A DNA stretch of 64,000 bases, taken from the NCBI GenBank assembly GCA_029891385.1, contig CM057233.1, forward strand, positions 47,322,063 to 47,386,062. The letters are read 5' to 3'. The notes under the pieces are model-generated. The model was not told where the DNA came from, searched no databases, and was given only the letters and a program-made list of their open reading frames with translations. Numbering within the stretch: the first letter of the stretch is position 1; the number at the start of each line of letters is the position of its first letter. This DNA is from Erythroxylum novogranatense. Taxonomy: Eukaryota; Streptophyta; Magnoliopsida; Malpighiales; Erythroxylaceae. The position numbers were made by a program, and so were the translations under genes. Positions 1-11,135 of this stretch are shown piece after piece.

Positions 1-44
1 TATTACTAAGTCAATTTGTCACTCAAGGTTCGGGGTCCAACATC
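1..44 (-). mobile_element. Tip of a gypsy-type LTR at the window edge
   Basis: Bases 30-44 are the exact reverse complement of TGTTGGACCCCGAAC, the first 15 bases of both LTRs of the large element at 41014-49567. Beyond that the match is only partial. The simplest reading is that the window opens in the last bases of a related LTR in minus orientation, inserted into the copia integrase that continues to its right. No target-site duplication can be checked because the other end lies outside the window. Confidence 0.4.
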
Positions 45-99
45 TTCCTTTTTTTCGATTAAAATTGATAGTTCCTTCTATTTCTCATAGTGAACCCTG

Positions 100-850
100 T
101 GATATTTGTCATATGTCAAGGTAGAAATGCTTGCTCTTTCCTATCAGTACCTCTGTTAGCAATGCTGTGTTTGACATGATTCACATTGATATTTAGGGAG
201 ACAATTATGCTCCAACTTTTAAAGGCCATCGATATTTTCTTACTCTTGTAGATGATTTTAGTATATTTACTTGGATTTTTTTAATTAAACACAAATCTGA
301 AGCCAGAATAATCATGCAAAATTTTATTTCTTATGTTTATACTCAATTCAATACCATTGTTAAATGTATCCGAAGTGATAATGGACAAGAGTTCAATGTT
401 TCAGCCTTTTATAACTCCAAAGATATTATTCATCAGAGGTCTTGCATTAAAACTCCTCGATAGAATAGTGTTGTGGAATGAAAATATCATCATATTCTAA
501 ATGTAGCAAGAGCTTTATGTTTTCAAGCAAACTTACCTATTTATTTATGGGGTGAATGTGTATTGCATGTCGTTTACTTGATCAATAGAATCCCCACCTC
601 TGTTCTTCATAACATATCACCTTTTGAAGCATTATACTCTAAATTGCTAACTTTCAATCATTTGCATGTTTTTGGCTTTCTTGCTTTTGCTTCAAATCAT
701 TCCAACATTAAAAACAAATTTGATTCTTGAAGCATCAAATCTATTTTTTGTGGTTTTTCTCCATGTATTAAAGGTTTTAAACTATTTGATACTAACACTC
801 AAAAGATATTTATTTCCCGAGATATTTCTTTTTATGAACATATCTTTCTT
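100..850 (+). pseudogene. Copia integrase remnant
   Basis: Reading through stops gives the end of the zinc-binding region (CDICHM near 98-118), then the catalytic core with LVDDFSIFTWIF (about 246-285), SDNGQEF (about 374-395) and the C-terminal WGECVLHVVYLINRIPT region (about 549-600). These match the D,D-35-E integrase core of copia polyproteins. In-frame stops lie near 463 (where copia usually has PQQNG) and near 480. Open frames after about 666 are fragments of the same coding region and not separate genes. Confidence 0.8.
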
Positions 851-1246
851 TTTTCCATACTAACATTTGATATGCAGCTCTCTGATAGATTAAGCACTAA
901 TAACTTAATTCTACCATCCTTTTCGGTTCAGTCATCATATGATAACATTCCTCATGTTCCTGATATATCCACATTACCAGTAACTTATGTCATTTTTTCT
1001 TCTTCTATTGCACCCATATTAGATGATCTTAATTCTACTACTCAACCCGAAAATTAGCTTCATGATCAAGCTCACATTCAACAGCCACCAAATCAACCTT
1101 TAAGAAGAAGCATCAAAACAAAATCCATGCCGCAGTACCTAGTTGACTACCAACGCATGGCTATTTGATGAACAAGCCCCCATCACCTTTCTCATGTTTT
1201 TTCTTATTCTAAACTTACTTCTAAACATTATACTTTTGCAACTGTA

Positions 1247-2790
1247 GTGGATCAGGACCATGAGCCTCATACTTATGAACAACCAGTGTGGAATGATGAT
1301 TTGAGAAAAGCCATGCAAGTGAAACTAGATGCTCTACAGCAAAATCACACTTGGCAACTCGTTGATTTACTACTAGGAAAGAAAGTGATCGGATGCAAGT
1401 GGCTCTTTAGAATTAGAAGAAAAGCTGATGGATCAATATAACGATATAAGGCTCGACTAATTGCTAAGGGTTACACCCAATGAGAAGGCATCGATTTTTT
1501 GGACACTTTCAGTCTAGTAGCCAAAATGCCAACAATCCGACTTCTCCTTATGTTAGTAGCAATCAAAGGGTGGTATCTTCATTAACTGGACATCAATAAC
1601 ACTTTTCTCCATGGCAATCTCGATGAAGAAGTGTACATGCAACTTCCTAAGGGTTGTGAAGATAATCGAAACAAAGTGCGTTGCTTGGTTAAATCCATTT
1701 ATGGCTTAAGACAAGCTAGTCGTCAATGGAACGCAAAATTGACTTCAACCTTACTTCAGTATGGGTTCACGCAAGCCACATTAGATCAGATGTTGTTTAT
1801 AAAAAATGGACGTGATACTTTCATGGCCCTTTTGGTGTATGTCGATGATGTCATTGTGGCTACTGATAATATGCAAGCAATTCGTACCATCAAACAACAC
1901 CTACATGATACATTTACCATTAAAGATCTTGGTGAGCTCAAGTTTTTTCTTGGATTGGAAGTGGCAAGAACAAAGCACGGCATTAATATTTGTCAAAAGA
2001 AGTATACCCTTGATTTATTCAGAGTTACCCAGTTTTTAGAGTCCAAACTAATCTCCACGCCAATCTTGCCAGAAACCAAGCTCTCCAAAGATGGAGGTAT
2101 GCCATTGGAGGATGTTACACCATATCGTATGTTAATCGGCAAGCTTCAGTTTCTAACTACCTGACCTGATATTTCGTTTGTTGTTCAATAGTTAGCACAA
2201 TTCCTTGATTCTCCTACAACGACTCACTTGGCTGCTGCTCACAGAGATCTTCAATATTTAAAGGGTTCCATTGGACAAGGTCTTTTCTTTCCTTCTGATA
2301 GTGAACTTAAGCTCAAAGCTTTCTCTGATTCCAATTGCGGAACTTGTCCAGACACTAAGAGGTCTTTTACTGGGTACTGTATTGTGTGTTTCTTGTTTTG
2401 TCTCTGATTTCTTGAAAAACCAATAAGCAAAACATTGTCAGTCGTAGTTCTTCAGAAGCTGAATACCGACTGCTAGCCACGATGACATGTGAAGTGCAAT
2501 GGTTGCATTATCTTTTTGGTGAGTTGTAGATGTCTCCCACTGTTGCAACACCAATATTCTGTGACAATCAATTTGCTATATACTTGACGCAAAATCCTGT
2601 CTTTTCATGAACATACAAAATACATTGATATTGATTGTCATGTGGTTAAGGAAAAACTTCAATATGGTGTTATTATTTTACTTCATGTTTCTTCCAAAAA
2701 TCAGCTTGCTGATTGTTTCACTAAAAGGCTTTCATGAACTGTTTTTATGGATTCTTTTCGCAAACTAAAGTACATATGCATAATATATAC
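1247..2790 (+). pseudogene. Copia reverse transcriptase and RNase H remnant
   Basis: Starts at the reverse transcriptase N-terminus (WNDDLRKAMQVKLDAL, GCKWLFRIRRK) and continues with ARLIAKGYTQ, LDINNTFLHGNLDEEVYMQLP, SIYGLRQASRQWN and the catalytic YVDDV box at 1838-1852, which is intact. The longest open stretch is 1631-2164. RNase H follows through stops and frameshifts (AFSDSNCGTCPDTKRSFTGY, TKYIDIDCHVVKEKL, NQLADCFTKRL). An expected Trp is TGA at 2161, and other stops occur near 1439, 1481 and 2190. Inactive. Confidence 0.85.
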
Positions 2791-2808
2791 TCACCAGTTT
2801 GAGGGGGG

Positions 2809-2925
2809 TGTTAGAATTATATACAATAAAGTTAGTTGACAGTTAAGTTAGTTATTCATTCTAAAGATCTCATTTCATCATATGGACTTTCTTCTCTCTC
2901 TATTTTGTTTTTCTAATACTCTATG
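2809..2925 (+). repeat. Start of the 3' LTR of copia element A (truncated)
   Basis: The sequence TTTGAGGGGGG immediately before TGTTAG is a typical copia polypurine tract and LTR start. No second copy of this LTR is in the window. Similarity to an LTR cannot be followed past about 2925, where an unrelated direct repeat begins, so the LTR is probably truncated there. Confidence 0.65.
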
Positions 2926-3070
2926 TCAACTAGTGAACAGACGAGGTATGCATCTGGGGTGGGCATCCATCAAACTTAGTGGGTGCGTTCAGGAAGCGAC
3001 TTGTGAATGTTGCCAAGAAATATTTATGGAAGAGGTTAAACAATTCTTTATTATAAGGTAAATTGCTCTC
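2926..3070. repeat. Left copy of the direct repeat flanking the galactinol synthase locus
   Basis: This block is nearly repeated at 6835-6980 in the same orientation, with scattered substitutions and short indels. The last 55 bases or so also match the LTR of the minus-strand copia at 23428-23643, and the first 85 do not. The unit is therefore a stretch of unknown DNA joined to an LTR end, duplicated as a whole. On the minus strand the first part has a short open frame, which I could not assign. Confidence 0.75.
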
Positions 3071-3613
3071 AAAACAATTCTTTTTATAGTTCAAATAAAA
3101 TATAAAAAGAAACTAAATTAATAATATAAGAATGGTTAACAACGACTAAAATTATTATTAATTAAATTATTTAATCGACTTTTAAGCGAATAATTAAAGT
3201 TGTAGTTAATTAAATTACTTGAATGATTAAATTAATAAAAATTTATTAGTGTTTTAATCAAATGAAAGTTGATGTCGTATATTATAAGTATATTAATTGT
3301 ATTGCTCACAAAAAAAAGTTTAAAAAAACATATACAAAAGAAAGTACACACATACGAATAACACGACTCTTCTCGTGAGAATAAACAGTCTTTTTCATAT
3401 ATTTTCTCCTTTAATTTTGATTTATATAACATGTCGTAAGAGAACAATACGTCTTGTATGTATCAAGCAGAAGCTTCCCAGAAACCATAAACGTAGTCAA
3501 ATTCCCCGTACCCACATCTTAGCGTCAAGAGTCCAAGGTTGTTAAGTTCAAGGCTCCACACTTTATCCTAAAAATCTAATCTTAAACATTATCTAAAACT
3601 ACAAAATTGAAAT
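3071..3613. other. AT-rich spacer upstream of galactinol synthase
   Basis: AT-rich DNA with many short AATTAA-type runs. It may begin with a diverged continuation of the copia LTR end (to about 3130). No coding region, RNA gene or clear repeat was recognised. Confidence 0.5.
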
Positions 3614-4523
3614 GTCGGTTTGAGAGCCGACTTTCGAGGTGTTTACCCGCTTGTTTTGTTTTTGGTTAAGCATTTCATTAGGGGGTCCCGTTTAGGACCA
3701 ACTAACAAAACTAAAAACTGGAAAAAGAAATCAACAAAAGCCCTTATGGGCTCCACTACAACGAAGCCACGTGGGGGAATCACCACCCTGAATTCGGAAT
3801 CCGCATGAGCCCCATGCAAGGCGACGTCCCGACACGCAATGGATATCTGTGGATCCCACTCATGTAATCGCAACGACCCCCTTCATTCGAACACGATCAT
3901 GTATTCTACAGTAAAAGGATAGCCCTCTGTGGTTTCGCCACGTAACATAGTTGGCCTACGTGGCTGAAACCGTGTCAAGTCCGGGCTGAATTGATTAAAG
4001 AGTAGTGGGTAAGAAGGTCCCGTTGGTGGGGCGGTGGTAGTTAACCAGCAAACACGGCCGCTAAAGTTCTTACTTATGGTTCCGTTAAATTATCAATGGA
4101 CGAATCTAACCTCTTATAGGTGGGAAAGTTATACTCAAATCTCCCGTGGTTCGACGTAATAAAACAAGAATCTCAAGGGGTTTACTCTGCCTCAGAAAGA
4201 AGGGATTTCTAGGTATATTCCTTAGCTTTACTTTTACTAATACTTTCGTGCACCGTCCACTTCCAGGACTCTCTCTCCATCGTCCGATGATATTCGCCCG
4301 ACACATGTATAAATCTTCGGCAAATCACTAATGGCCTTTTGGCACTATACGTTGTCGTATGAACCTGGAAAACGTCATGTCAAGCTCTTTTTCTCATTCC
4401 TAGACTACGTCCATTGACAAATGCTTGCTGGATAAGCCAAATGCCAAAGCTTTCGCCTTTTTCTAAAGCTTAAATTAACAAATAAAAAAAATGATACCTT
4501 TCATGGTCCATTTCCTATATATA
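3614..4523 (+). promoter_or_regulatory. Probable galactinol synthase promoter with stress-type motifs
   Basis: A TATA box (TATATATA, 4516-4523) lies about 260 bases before the start codon, followed by a pyrimidine-rich leader. Upstream are a perfect G-box CCACGTGG (3767-3774), an ABRE-like TACGTGGC (3957-3964) and two dehydration/cold RCCGAC cores at 3614-3619 (reverse strand) and 3626-3631 (forward). Two further CCGAC cores lack the preferred purine (about 3828 and 4290). ABRE and DRE/CRT motifs are established targets of ABF and DREB/CBF factors, and galactinol synthases are classic targets of these pathways. Motif presence is seen; function is inferred. Confidence 0.6.
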
Positions 4524-4785
4524 CCCCCACACCCCCCTGTGTCCCAGAACCACAGCACGATACCTCTCAAGGTTCTCAAGCAAGCTTAATACACGTTCCT
4601 CCGAGTTTTCTCCTCTTTCTAGTTTGTCATCTGTTTCACCATTTCCTTTCCATTAGCTTTTCCTGTTCTTCACCCTCTTCAGCAAAATTCTTTTCTGCTC
4701 ACTATACTTTGTAAAGATCTCAAATTTGTACACCAAGCAACACAGTTTCTTTTAGTTACTTCCTGATCAGTCATCAGTGTCAATC

Positions 4786-6114
4786 ATGACTCCTAATATC
4801 ACCTCTACTCTTGCCACCAAGACCACTGCTCTTGTGAAGCAGGCTAGCATTTCCAGCTGCGCATATGTGACCTTCTTGGCTGGTGCTGGTGACTATATAA
4901 AGGGCGTTGTCGGGTTGGCCAAGGGTTTAAGGAAGGTCAAGAGCAAGTATCCTCTGGTGGTTGCAATCTTGCCTGATGTTCCTCAGGAGCACCGCAAGAT
5001 TTTGGTCTCTCAAGGGTGCATAGTCAGAGAGATCGAGCCCTTGCACCCACCTGAGAATCAGACCGAGTTTGCTATGGCTTACTATGTCATCAACTACTCC
5101 AAGCTTCGCATATGGGAGGTACGCACGTCTCTTTTATTTAAACCCCAAGCTTTTGATGGTCATTTTTTCTAGAAAATGGTTTTCAGTTTTTACTTGGTAA
5201 CTTGGACCTGTATATGTATGTGGTTCTGATATTGATATGTTTGCAGTTTGTGGAGTATAGCAAGATGGTGTACTTAGATGGAGACATCCAAGTGTTTGAG
5301 AACATAGACCATCTTTTTGATCTGCCGGATGGATATTTCTACGCTGTGATGGATTGTTTCTGTGAGAGAAATTGGAGGTTTTCTCCACAGTATAAGATCG
5401 GCTACTGCCAACAGTGCCCTGAGAAGGTCAAGTGGCCTGCTGAGATGGGACCTAAGCCTTCCCTTTACTTCAACGCTGGCATGTTCGTTTACGAGCCTAG
5501 CCTCTCCACTTATGATGATCTCTTGAAGACCGTAAAAATTACCCCACCAACCTCCTTCGCTGAGCAGGTAAGCCAAGTTTATTTGCATTGGAACTCAAAA
5601 CTAGTGATGCTCTTTTTGTGTTGTTTAAGCTTATCAAACTTCAATTTTGGTAGGATTTCTTGAACATGTTCTTCAAGGACATTTACAAGCCAATTCCTCC
5701 TGTTTACAACCTTGTATTGGCCTTCTTGTGGCGCCACCCTGAAAAATTTGAGCTCGACAAAGTTAAAGTTGTTCACTACTGCGCTGATGTGAGTATAACA
5801 AGTTAATCATATAACATCACTTATTATTATAAAACTCCGTGATCATGACGTTCAATTCGAATATTTTCTTGCAGGGTTCTAAACCATGGAGGTATACCGG
5901 TGAAGGAGTAAACATGGACAGAGAAGACATCAAGATGTTGGTGAGTAAATGGTGGGATATATACAACGATGAGTCATTAGACTACAAGAACACAGCCCCT
6001 AGCTCGGATAGGGATCATGAAGCTAATACTGGTGAAGTGGACTTGCAACCATTCGTCGCGGCTTTGTCCGAGGCTGGTGTTGTTCACTACTTTACGGCCC
6101 CATCTGCTGCTTAG
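4786..6114 (+). CDS. GolS: Galactinol synthase (GT8 glycosyltransferase), four exons
   Basis: Encodes the cytosolic enzyme that joins UDP-galactose to myo-inositol to make galactinol, the committed step to raffinose-family oligosaccharides. Exons are 4786-5118, 5247-5567, 5654-5788 and 5875-6114. All three introns are GT-AG, phase 0 and short (128, 86 and 86 bp). The product is 342 aa, normal for the family. It starts with a variable N-terminus, then AYVTFLAGAGDYIKGVVGLA. The Mn-binding DxD is D122-D124 in YLDGDIQVFENIDHLFD. NAGMF is at 187-191, the substrate-binding GSKPW at 264-268, and the family-typical C-terminal APSAA at 338-342. D263 before GSKPW is usually Ala in members I know. The start is the ATG at 4786; the frame stays open upstream to a GTG at 4777, which is not a plant start. 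This is the only apparently intact host gene seen. Confidence 0.96.
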
Positions 6115-6834
6115 TTGCGGTGACTAGTGATTTCGTGAAGGAAATACCAATAGTAGATTACATGCATCAACTTTTCTTCTTTTAGGGGAGCATCCATGTT
6201 TTCTTACGCTCCCAGAAAATTGGGATAGTTAACCGTGAGGCGCGACTTTTGCCCTCCGTCTTGTATCTTTGTACCCATAATCTGTGGTTTTTCCGAGTTA
6301 TAAAAAAATGTTACTTTTATTTTGTACATATAAGAGATTGAATCTCGTCCAAGTAGATTTTTCTTGATGTTGGCATATAGGACTGAACAAGAAGTTTCTT
6401 CATGAGAAGAAAGATTAAGGGTAATTTCATTACAGCTAAAGACACCCTGAAATCCAAGTTGAAAAAAAAAATGATCACATATATCAAAATCACCACCATA
6501 TCATGTATTTGAAGGTAACTGAAAAGTCCATTGCCCTCCTGTTCAGTAATAATATTAAGCATGTGTTTTTCTTATGCACCTTTCTAGACCAAAATTGTGA
6601 AGTATGCTTAGGCAGTTTCTTCGATGAGCACAACGGAATGAAGATCCATTTTTTTCATTTCATATCCTATGTGTAGGGTTAACTTCAAGAAGTTGCAGGT
6701 TTTGTTTTACCCAACTGGTGCCTTTCCGAGTTTAGCTTAACACATGCTCTCTCTATTGCTCAATTTGCTCCTGTCCCGTTTGCTCGAGTTCGTCAATTTT
6801 TTGTACTCCACAATCGTTACTAACTGATAGCTTA
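6115..6834 (+). other. Galactinol synthase 3' UTR and downstream spacer
   Basis: The 3' UTR probably runs to about 6305, where TTATAAAAAAATG is the nearest polyadenylation-like stretch; no perfect AATAAA was seen. The rest is AT-rich spacer without a supported gene. Short minus-strand open frames at 6317-6562 have no recognisable motif. Confidence 0.5.
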
Positions 6835-6980
6835 TCAACTAGTGAACAGAGGAGGTGTGCATCTGGGGTGGGCATCCATCAAACTTAGTGGGTTCCTTCA
6901 GGAAGCGACTCGTGAATGTTGCCAGCAAATATTTACGGAGGAGGCTAAACAATCTTCTTTATTACGAGGTAAATTGCTCT
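6835..6980. repeat. Right copy of the direct repeat flanking the galactinol synthase locus
   Basis: Near-duplicate of 2926-3070 in the same orientation. Here the LTR portion (from 6917) continues into the full left LTR of the minus-strand copia, while in the left copy the match fades soon after 3070. The unit seems to derive from this side. Confidence 0.75.
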
Positions 6981-7055
6981 AAAATAAAACATGAAATATG
7001 CCAATATAATTATAGGTTTACAAAAGTAATTCTTAATAAACTAAATACTAATATT

Positions 7056-8878
7056 TGTTAGAGTAGTGCCCTGAAGGCAATCGCCTTTAGCGCATTTTGT
7101 ACAAAGTTGTACACATACTTTATGAATAAATAAAGAAAGACATATTTCATTAACTTGCTGTTCATTATTTATGAATGCATATTGATCTATAAGTAAATTA
7201 ATGAAGTCCATGATATATGACATAGCATGAAGGAAATTGTGATGTGATCATACTACTGAGATTCCTATCATGTGCAATTATGTCAGTATCTAAATTATCC
7301 CTAGTCATAGGATTACTGAGACTGGACATCGATAATCCGGAGAGACTAGTACATCTCAAGCTCCTTGATTTGATCAAGCAGTGGATCTTAGAAGCTGTAA
7401 ATATGAGATATTTAGGGTTGAGATGTGGATGCTTACTAGAGGTAGTAAGTACATTAGATGACCTGCTATGAGATCATCATATGGATGTTCTATTCTAATG
7501 TCAGTGATAATCTCATCATAGCAATGGTGCAAGTATCCTTAGACTTGAGGTGCTCGAGGATATCTTGAATCTTGATTACGTGCTTTGACTCCATTCCTTG
7601 TTGCCTTCTGAGAGGTCGCTCATAGGGTGGTGATTGAGTACAAACTTGAGGTATTCGAAGGTAATTGAGTAGCCAATAGAGGATTCACCACTTCTGTGAT
7701 AGCAGAAGATGATACCCATGGCCTCTTGTCAGGGTCATTACTTGGAAGTCTCTGGCCGGAGCATATATGTCATGAAGAATGTCTTCATTGACATATAAAG
7801 TAATGAGTCCCAAGACAAGAATCGAAATCATTTGACTAGATTTGGCGTAGTCGATCTAGTAAGAGTTGACACATTGCCCATACTCATAACCAAGTGGGGT
7901 ATAGCATGGTGAAAGGACGAATTGCACGGTAATTGTCTATGGAAAGGTTCGTGATATGGTTCATGATGAATACATGTTCATTCGTCAAACCAATTACTTT
8001 TCGGTCAATTGGGGGTCATGATGTGTTGCTAGATACCGCTCATGACTTGCTTAGATTAAGTGTTAATCTAAGTGGCCAACATAACCGGGAACCTAATGGG
8101 TCACACGCATAAGAGTGACTCGGAGAATTTGTAAAATAGTTTTGGACAGAGTTCCAATATATGGAGAGCAATCGGATTAAATGGATCTCGATGAGATCGA
8201 GATATGTCCCGATGAGATCGTGACATCGATATTGCTGAAAAACATTTCCGGGGGTTTTTCCCATACCGAGACTCGGTAGGCCGGTAGGACCGACCCCAGT
8301 GTGACTGGACCACTTCAGTATATATATATATTAGTTACGTGGGAGGATGAAAGAAGCAAAAGGAAGCTTCTTTTGAATGCTTAGTCATGAAATGAATTAA
8401 ATGACTAAAAGACAAAAGAAGTTTGATAAAAGGAGATGCTCGTTGGTGATGAAAGAGGTAGCACACGATGCTCATCTCTTCTTCATCTTTGAGAAAGGCT
8501 TATGGAGAAAGGAAAGACAGTTGATGATCGTGGGTTGAAGAAAGAGTTTCTAAAAACCTAAGGTTCATCATCTTTCATCCAAGGCTTCATCTCTTCTTCA
8601 CCAAGCTTCCTCCTCCATCGTTATTCTCCAAGCTCTCCAAGGACAAAGGTAAGAGCTAGCACTCTTTAATTTGTTCTAACTATTCTCGGGTCAAATGTTT
8701 TGTTCCGGTTAGGTTTTCCGATCTCTGCGTGGATACCGTTAGAGACGGTCTCCTTTGGCCGTTATGGTTTGAGTTTGTTGTATAGATACATGGATCTTGG
8801 CTTTCGGAAGGTCCTGGAACAAAAATTTTTGTTTTCCGCACCGTGGGCATGTGATGCTCACACCGGGATTTTCCTACA
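7056..8878 (+). repeat. 5' LTR of copia element C
   Basis: Begins TGTTAGAGTAGTGCC and ends GGGATTTTCCTACA, with the primer-binding site two bases further. It is the direct-repeat partner of 15054-16924. The two differ by scattered substitutions and small indels and by a much shorter TA run here (about 8321-8331). It contains no gene. Confidence 0.95.
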
Positions 8879-8879
8879 G

Positions 8880-8893
8880 TGGTATCAGAGCCA
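8880..8893 (+). other. Primer-binding site of element C
   Basis: TGGTATCAGAGCCA directly follows the 5' LTR. It is complementary to the 3' end of initiator tRNA-Met, the usual plant copia primer. Confidence 0.9.
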
Positions 8894-9999
8894 CTTGTGT
8901 CGTATATAATGAAGAAACCATGACTAGGTCGGAGTTGCCTATTGCTTGTGACGATGATGCATGTTGATTGTGTGAATTTCGAATTCAGTGTAGAAATATT
9001 GTTTTTGAAGTTTTCTTGCCCAGATATGTTCACAAGATGTTTTTGTATATGTCTGTGGAAGCTCGGAATTTATCAATGTGATTTGATATGGTTTTGCTAA
9101 TTTATTCCCCAATGTTCTGGTTGCTGTCTTTGTGCACATTCAATGAACAGACATGCTTGTAAATTCGATAATAAATTGTAGAAAAATTATTTTTCGGATT
9201 TGCTTTCACCAACATGTCTCTAAGATGTTTATGAATGTCTATGTGAATGGAAAAATGTTTTAGAGGTGATTTACTATTTATTTGAGAATTTATTGTGTGC
9301 TTCTGGGAATAACTGTGTTGAGGAACACAGATTCTACATTGGCTTTGTTGCTGAGGTTGGATGCGTTTTTGTTGGAAATAAATCCTGAAAAAATTCATGG
9401 AACATTTTTTGAACATGTTGTAACCTCTGTAATTTTCTCATAATTTATTGAAATTGTTTCAATGAGTTTTTCAAGCAAAACACAGAGCTTGACAGTTTTG
9501 AGAAAGTTGCTGGAGCTGTTTTGTTTGGAATGATAAATTGTGTATTTCTCAATTCCAATGCCTTGGATCATTTTTAATGTGATTAAAAATGTGTTATATT
9601 GATGATGTATGCTTTCCAAATTGAATTTCTTGAAATTGGGTTTCCAAATATTTTTCGGATGTCAAATGTGTCACATTAACGTCTCGTTAGTGCATTTCCT
9701 TGTCTTGATTATTTTGGCCGTCACAAATTTTGTGACCAGTGCCGAAGTAGTCTTGATAAAGTTTAGACTACCTAAAGATACTTAGGGTGATAGTTTGATG
9801 TTCTCAAATTATTTGGAAATCTAATTGAATAAGAGTGTATTCATAAATTTCAAGTTTTTCATGTATAGTTTGACTATATATGGTAAGCATGCAACAATGA
9901 AAGTGTTTCATTGGTACATCATAATAAAGGATATGACACTTGATATTGTGAATTGGAACTATACGGATTGAGAAATTAGCCGATTAGATAGCAATTCCA

Positions 10000-10270
10000 C
10001 AAGCACAAGTTGACTAATACATGTATAAGTCGACTTGTATTTCGGATAAGTCGACTTACACATGCATAAGTCGACTTGTTTGGTGCACTGTAGACGCATA
10101 AGTCGACTTGCACAATGGTACAAGTCGACTTGTTCGTGCACAGCTGCATAAGTCGACTTACACATGCATAAGTCGACTTACACATGCATAAGTCGACTTA
10201 CACACTAGCATAAGTCGATTTACACAATAGCATAAGTCGACTTACACATACACAAGTCGACTTACAACAT
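10000..10270. repeat. Array of AAGTCGACTT palindromes in the leader of element C
   Basis: Ten exact copies of AAGTCGACTT plus two one-base variants (AAGTTGACT near 10007, AAGTCGATTT near 10211). Most are embedded in GCATAAGTCGACTTACACAT. The 12-mer TAAGTCGACTTA is a perfect palindrome. Spacing is irregular at the left and regular (20 bp) between 10145 and 10200. It occupies a non-coding leader. Confidence 0.95.
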
Positions 10271-10700
10271 GCAAAGGTGGGATGATGGATGATTTTAGGT
10301 ATAGACTCAATGTGATTGATAAAATGCCCTAAATCATTCCATATAGTCATGGTGACTATAATCCTACGGCTTGGAGGAGAAGAAGATGAGACCTGAAAAC
10401 CCTCACACATCATATGAAAACTAACGCCTTCTATTAATATGGGAAGAACCGAGTTCTTATAGAGTTGGGTTGTTAGGTAAACCCAAGCTCACTCTATACT
10501 GGATATGTTGAACCATGAAAATAAGATTTTCGGATTAATGGGTCGGTTTTCACTAGAAGCGTTGATTTGTTGAGTAAACTCAAGGTCAACGTGGACAGAG
10601 GCGAAATTGGGCAGTGTGCATCAGATGTACGCACATCAAGAGTTGATAACCCAATGTGTGTGCATACATCACGAGTTGATAGCACTAGTCGATAGTTGCA

Positions 10701-10970
10701 TCTATGAAGCAAATGGTATGACCGATACCTGCCGATAGATCTAAGGTGACTTGTTGGATAAACCCAAGGTCATTTAAGTAATGTCGGATATCTATGATGC
10801 AATTGGTATGACCGATACCTGCCGATAGATCTAAGGTGGCTTGTTGGGTAAACCCAAGGTCATTTTAGTAATGTCGGATATCTATGATGCAATTGGTATG
10901 ACCGATACCTACCGATTGACCTAAGGTGGCTTGTTGGGTAAACCCAAGGTCATTTTAGTAATGTCGGATA
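10701..10970 (+). repeat. Three tandem 90-bp units
   Basis: Units start at 10701, 10791 and 10881 with the sequence TCTATGA(A/T)GCAA. Each holds GGTATGACCGATACCT, then TTGTTGGGTAAACCCAAGG, and ends ATGTCGGATA. Both inner segments are imperfect inverted repeats (GGTAtgaccgaTACC and TTGGGTaAACCCAA). Units 2 and 3 are the most alike. Confidence 0.9.
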
Positions 10971-11135
10971 TTGACCCACTAGGACGTTTTGTCATAATGT
11001 TTCTTGGATTCGTACTGAGGGTTATGGATTCTTTGAAACTAGTGGGAGCCATATGCATGTCATTCAAGTCCTTATGATCATGCATGTAATTCTACTCTAA
11101 CATTCTCTCTCTCTTTCCCTTTAAGTTGATTGAAA

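Larger units (their letters stand above)
45..2808 (+). mobile_element. Degenerate Ty1/copia element (element A), 3' half
   Basis: The internal part of a Ty1/copia retrotransposon in copia order: integrase, reverse transcriptase, RNase H, then a G-rich polypurine tract at about 2798-2808 directly before an LTR start. The 5' part lies outside the window. Stops and frameshifts occur throughout, so it is long dead. Lineage is not certain; an Ale/Retrofit-type copia is possible. It shares no visible sequence with the other copia elements here beyond protein homology. Confidence 0.85.
8894..11135 (+). other. Long untranslated leader of element C
   Basis: A stretch of 2.2 kb between the primer-binding site and gag with no sustained coding frame. 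It holds two distinct repeat arrays, described separately: a palindrome array (10000-10270) and three 90-bp units (10701-10970). Two looser relatives of the GGTAAACCCAAG segment of the 90-bp unit occur near 10470 and 10570. Open frames inside it are short and repeat-driven. Confidence 0.7.

Noticed and set aside
4777..4785. Possible upstream GTG start of galactinol synthase
   Set aside because: The frame is open to 4777, but plant initiation at GTG is not expected. The first ATG at 4786 gives a normal family length and N-terminus.
6855..7061. Open frame over the right direct repeat and LTR start
   Set aside because: It crosses from flanking DNA into an LTR and has no motif; the left repeat copy does not preserve the frame.
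7056..8878. Regulatory RNA or gene in the long LTR
   Set aside because: Length and repeat partner at 15054-16924 fully explain it as an LTR; open frames there are short and not conserved between the two copies.
10000..10270. CRISPR-like array
   Set aside because: Repeats are only 10-14 bp, spacers vary from a few bases to about 20 and resemble each other, there are no cas genes, and the sequence is a plant retroelement leader.
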